Origin: JACZWL01 sp046756445
GTDB lineage: Bacteria > Pseudomonadota > Gammaproteobacteria > Steroidobacterales > Woeseiaceae
Reading direction: 5' to 3'
DNA: 17,196 bases
Assembly: GCA_046756445.1 (NCBI GenBank)
Contig: JBHHWI010000065.1
Coordinates: forward strand, 1 to 17,196
Each line of letters starts with the position of its first letter. Position 1 is the stretch's first letter. Of this stretch, positions 15,029 to 17,196 are shown in pieces. The notes under the pieces are model-generated. The model ran no database searches, was not told where the DNA came from, and worked only from the letters and a program-made list of their open reading frames with translations. Both the position numbers and the translations under genes were made by a program.

Positions 15029-16486
15029 ATGACAAACCACAAGTGCTTGCGTCTACCCGCCCGCGCCGTCACATGCACGCTGATTTTCGCCATGGCCGGC
15101 GCATGCACGCCCGCTGAGCCGCCTGCCGACGCGGCTGCCGAGCCCGGCGCAGCGACGGTGGACCTTATCGTCGAGGGCGACTACATCGTCACGATGGATG
15201 AGAATCAGGCTGTGGTCAAAGTCGGTGCGGTCGCGATAAAGGACGGCGTAATCGTATCTCTCGGGTCCGCAGCCGATATCAGCCAAAAGCACGTTGCAAC
15301 CGAGACGCTGAGTGGCGAGAACCGCATTGTCATGCCCGGACTGATCAACGGTCATTCACACGCCGCAATGACCCTGTTACGCGGCGTGGCAGACGACCTG
15401 GCGCTGATGGACTGGCTCAACAACTATATTTTTCCGGCGGAGGTCGAATTTGTCGATGCGGAGTTCGTTCGCATCGGTACCGAGCTCGCATGCTGGGAGA
15501 TGATTCGCGGCGGCACCACGATGTTTGTCGACATGTACTATTATCCCGACGTCATTGCCCAGGTCGTGGAATCTTGCGGTCTGCGCGCCATGGTTTCGGC
15601 GACCGTCATCGATCAGCGAAGCCCCGACGCCGAAGACGCCGGTGACTCGATCAGAAAGGGAATCGAATTCGTCGGCCGATGGAAGGGCAGGAACAGCAGA
15701 ATCATGCCCATTTTCGGCCCTCACGCCAACTACACACTGAACGCGGACCAGCTCAAGCGTACCAGGGCGGCGGCAAACGATGCCGGAGTATCGATAAGCA
15801 TCCACATGTCCGAATCACCGTTCGAGGTCCAGTACTCCAGGGACACGTACGGCATGACGTCCATAGAGTTCTTCGAGTCAATCGGCTTTCTTGACGGTCC
15901 GACCATCGCGGCACACGTCGTGTGGCCGACCGCAGCCGAGATACCGGTGCTCGTTGAGCGCAACGTCGGTGTGATTCATAACCCGACATCCAACATGAAG
16001 ATTGCTTCCGGTATCTCCCCGGTTGCCGACATGCTGCGTGCCGGTGTACGTGTGGGCCTGGGCACTGACGGAGCGGCAAGCAACAACGACCTCGACATGT
16101 GGGAGGAGATGCGTCTTGCGGCATTTCTGCAAAAAGTCGATCGCATGGATCCGGAGGTGCTGCCCGCGCCCACCGTGCTGGCAATGGCTACCCGCGGCGG
16201 CGCAGAAGCCATCGGCCTGGGCGAGATGATCGGCGCGCTGGCTGTCGGCATGAAGGCCGACCTCATACAGGTCTCTTTTGACGACGTTCATTTCGTGCCG
16301 ACGTACGACGTCATATCGCATCTCGTGTACGTCGCCGACGAACAGGATGTCGCAACCCTCATCGTCGACGGCAAGGTTCTGATGCGGGATAAGCAGATAC
16401 TGACCATCGATACGCCACGAGTCGCCCGGGAAGCCAGGGAGCTGGCTAGACGCATCCAGGCAGGGCTTGCCGAACGAAATCCGTAA
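15029..16486 (+). CDS. Lipoprotein amidohydrolase, MTA/SAH (adenosine-type) deaminase family
   Basis: This 485-residue protein has an N-terminal hydrophobic signal ending AGAC with C26 as the probable lipidated residue, then an Ala/Pro/Glu-rich linker to about 44. The rest is an amidohydrolase most like 5-methylthioadenosine/S-adenosylhomocysteine deaminases and the TRZ/ATZ group: metal ligands H109 and H111 in NGHSH, H259 in IHMSE with E262, catalytic-type H296 in AAHVVWP, and D347 in GTDGAASNND. AAMTLLRGVADDLALMDWL (112-130) is typical of that group. Family members deaminate adenosine derivatives or related aminated rings, usually in the cytoplasm; here the signal implies periplasmic or membrane-anchored action. 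GAGGAC sits before the ATG. Substrate may be an exogenous purine nucleoside; guanine- or triazine-type substrates are alternatives. Active-site residues are intact. Confidence 0.87.
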   Translation: MTNHKCLRLPARAVTCTLIFAMAGACTPAEPPADAAAEPGAATVDLIVEGDYIVTMDENQAVVKVGAVAIKDGVIVSLGSAADISQKHVATETLSGENRIVMPGLINGHSHAAMTLLRGVADDLALMDWLNNYIFPAEVEFVDAEFVRIGTELACWEMIRGGTTMFVDMYYYPDVIAQVVESCGLRAMVSATVIDQRSPDAEDAGDSIRKGIEFVGRWKGRNSRIMPIFGPHANYTLNADQLKRTRAAANDAGVSISIHMSESPFEVQYSRDTYGMTSIEFFESIGFLDGPTIAAHVVWPTAAEIPVLVERNVGVIHNPTSNMKIASGISPVADMLRAGVRVGLGTDGAASNNDLDMWEEMRLAAFLQKVDRMDPEVLPAPTVLAMATRGGAEAIGLGEMIGALAVGMKADLIQVSFDDVHFVPTYDVISHLVYVADEQDVATLIVDGKVLMRDKQILTIDTPRVAREARELARRIQAGLAERNP

Positions 16487-16493
16487 CAGGAGG
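16487..16493 (+). promoter_or_regulatory. Shine-Dalgarno site fixing a GTG start
   Basis: CAGGAGG lies 5 bases before the GTG at 16499 and directly after the amidohydrolase stop. An ATG at 16494 abuts this site in another frame and is too close to be used, so GTG is the likely start of the VOC gene. Confidence 0.75.
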
Positions 16494-16498
16494 ATGAC

Positions 16499-16852
16499 GT
16501 GTTTAATCGAATTGTGTGGTTCGATCTGCCCGCGTCGGATCTCGAACGCGCGATGAAATTCTATTCACGCGTGCTCGGGGCAGAGGTGAATGAGAGATTC
16601 TCCGGTGTCGGTGTAATTTCTTCGGATGACGGCGCCGTTTCCGGTTGTGTCTTCAAAAGTGAAGAAATAAGGCCGTCCGACCAGGGAGTGCTGCTGTACT
16701 TCAATGTCGACGGGCGTCTGGAAGAGGCGGTGTCCGTCGCCGAAGAATGTGGCGGTACCGTTTACGAGGCGCCGCACGCGATCGGCGAGTTCGGCCACAG
16801 AGCGATAGTGATAGACAGCGAAGGCAATCGGATTGCCCTGCATTCATCATGA
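16499..16852 (+). CDS. VOC-superfamily (glyoxalase/bleomycin-resistance fold) protein
   Basis: This 117-residue single-module protein has the two beta-alpha-beta-beta-beta halves of the vicinal oxygen chelate fold. The first opens with VWFDLPASDLERAMKFYSRVLGAEV (read in two parts: VWFDLPAS, then LERAMKFYSRVLG). The second runs from about residue 65 and closes with the family-like GHRAIVIDSEGNRIALHS. The N-terminal metal-ligand His of glyoxalase I is not evident at its usual place, so enzymatic activity is uncertain and a binding role is possible. It starts at GTG with a consensus ribosome site 12 bases after the amidohydrolase, so the two are probably co-transcribed. Its stop overlaps the next start in an ATGA. 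No specific function can be assigned. Confidence 0.82.
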   Translation: MFNRIVWFDLPASDLERAMKFYSRVLGAEVNERFSGVGVISSDDGAVSGCVFKSEEIRPSDQGVLLYFNVDGRLEEAVSVAEECGGTVYEAPHAIGEFGHRAIVIDSEGNRIALHSS

Positions 16853-17187
16853 ACAGGCTGGACAATGCAATCAGACGCCAGCAGGTCGTGCAACGCAGCC
16901 GAACCATTGCCTGGGCATTGTTTGCGTTCTTCGTGCCTGTATCACTTCTGTTTGTCGGCGAAGTGATTTTCGGTTTCCTGCACGTGGATGAGGTCGGGGT
17001 TCTTCAGCTCCTGGCTGAACTCGTTCTCGCACTGCTGTTTGCGTTTGCGGCCGCGAAGATGTTTCGAGCGGGCCTGCGATTCAACCGGCTGCTCGCCGAT
17101 CCCGATCGTCTGATGCATGAAGATCCTGACCTCCTGGAATCGTCATTCTGGTCGGCATTTTTTCCCTCTTCGTTTCGATCCGGTTAG
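16849..17187 (+). CDS. Small two-helix membrane protein of unknown function
   Basis: This 112-residue protein was not recognised. It has a short basic N-terminus (NRLDNAIRRQQ), a first hydrophobic helix at about 19-44 and a second at about 50-70, and then a basic, partly charged tail with DPDRLMHEDPDLLES. The positive N-terminus followed by a helical hairpin suggests an inner-membrane protein with both ends in the cytoplasm. I placed the start at the ATG in the ATGA that overlaps the VOC stop; the same frame is open upstream for 34 codons, but these would lie inside the VOC gene. It is the last complete gene of the amidohydrolase-VOC unit. An ATG directly after its stop (17188) may begin another gene, but the window ends. 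Confidence 0.65.
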   Translation: MNRLDNAIRRQQVVQRSRTIAWALFAFFVPVSLLFVGEVIFGFLHVDEVGVLQLLAELVLALLFAFAAAKMFRAGLRFNRLLADPDRLMHEDPDLLESSFWSAFFPSSFRSG

Positions 17188-17196
17188 ATGAAGCGG

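Overview
The window is GC-rich, densely packed bacterial DNA. Two SPII-type lipoproteins with predicted signal peptides and a TonB-dependent receptor point to a Gram-negative. The NupC close to the Vibrio concentrative transporter and the overall gene style suggest a gammaproteobacterium, possibly a marine heterotroph. No rRNA or other phylogenetic marker is present, so this placement is inference.

Left block, plus strand (1-6188), is a reductive pyrimidine degradation operon. It holds the 3' end of a nitrilase-family N-carbamoyl-beta-alanine amidase, an NCS1 base transporter, dihydropyrimidinase (hydA), the two dihydropyrimidine dehydrogenase subunits (preT, preA) and cytidine deaminase (cdd). 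Genes overlap or are a few bases apart. Together they take uracil or thymine to beta-alanine or 3-aminoisobutyrate, with CO2 and ammonia released.

Middle block, minus strand (11599 down to 6156), is a nucleoside uptake and cleavage operon. In transcription order it is a PhyH-family 2-oxoglutarate dioxygenase closely resembling animal PHYHD1, thymidine phosphorylase (deoA), a NupC-type nucleoside transporter, a nucleoside hydrolase and ribokinase (rbsK). It converges on the left operon, and rbsK and cdd overlap tail to tail by 33 bp. It supplies free bases to the left operon and ribose 5-phosphate to central metabolism.

Right block, plus strand (11693-17187), is mostly envelope proteins: a lipoprotein alpha/beta hydrolase, a TonB-dependent receptor ending at a strong intrinsic terminator, then a lipoprotein MTA/SAH/adenosine-deaminase-type amidohydrolase, a small VOC protein and a two-helix membrane protein. 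A plausible reading is that the receptor and lipoproteins collect and pre-process nucleoside-like substrates outside the cytoplasm. That link rests on proximity and on the amidohydrolase family only.

The most interesting points are the PHYHD1-like oxygenase at the head of a nucleoside operon and the export signal on a normally cytoplasmic class of purine deaminase. I saw no tRNA, rRNA, CRISPR array, insertion sequence or long repeat. No gene-free stretch exceeds about 135 bases.
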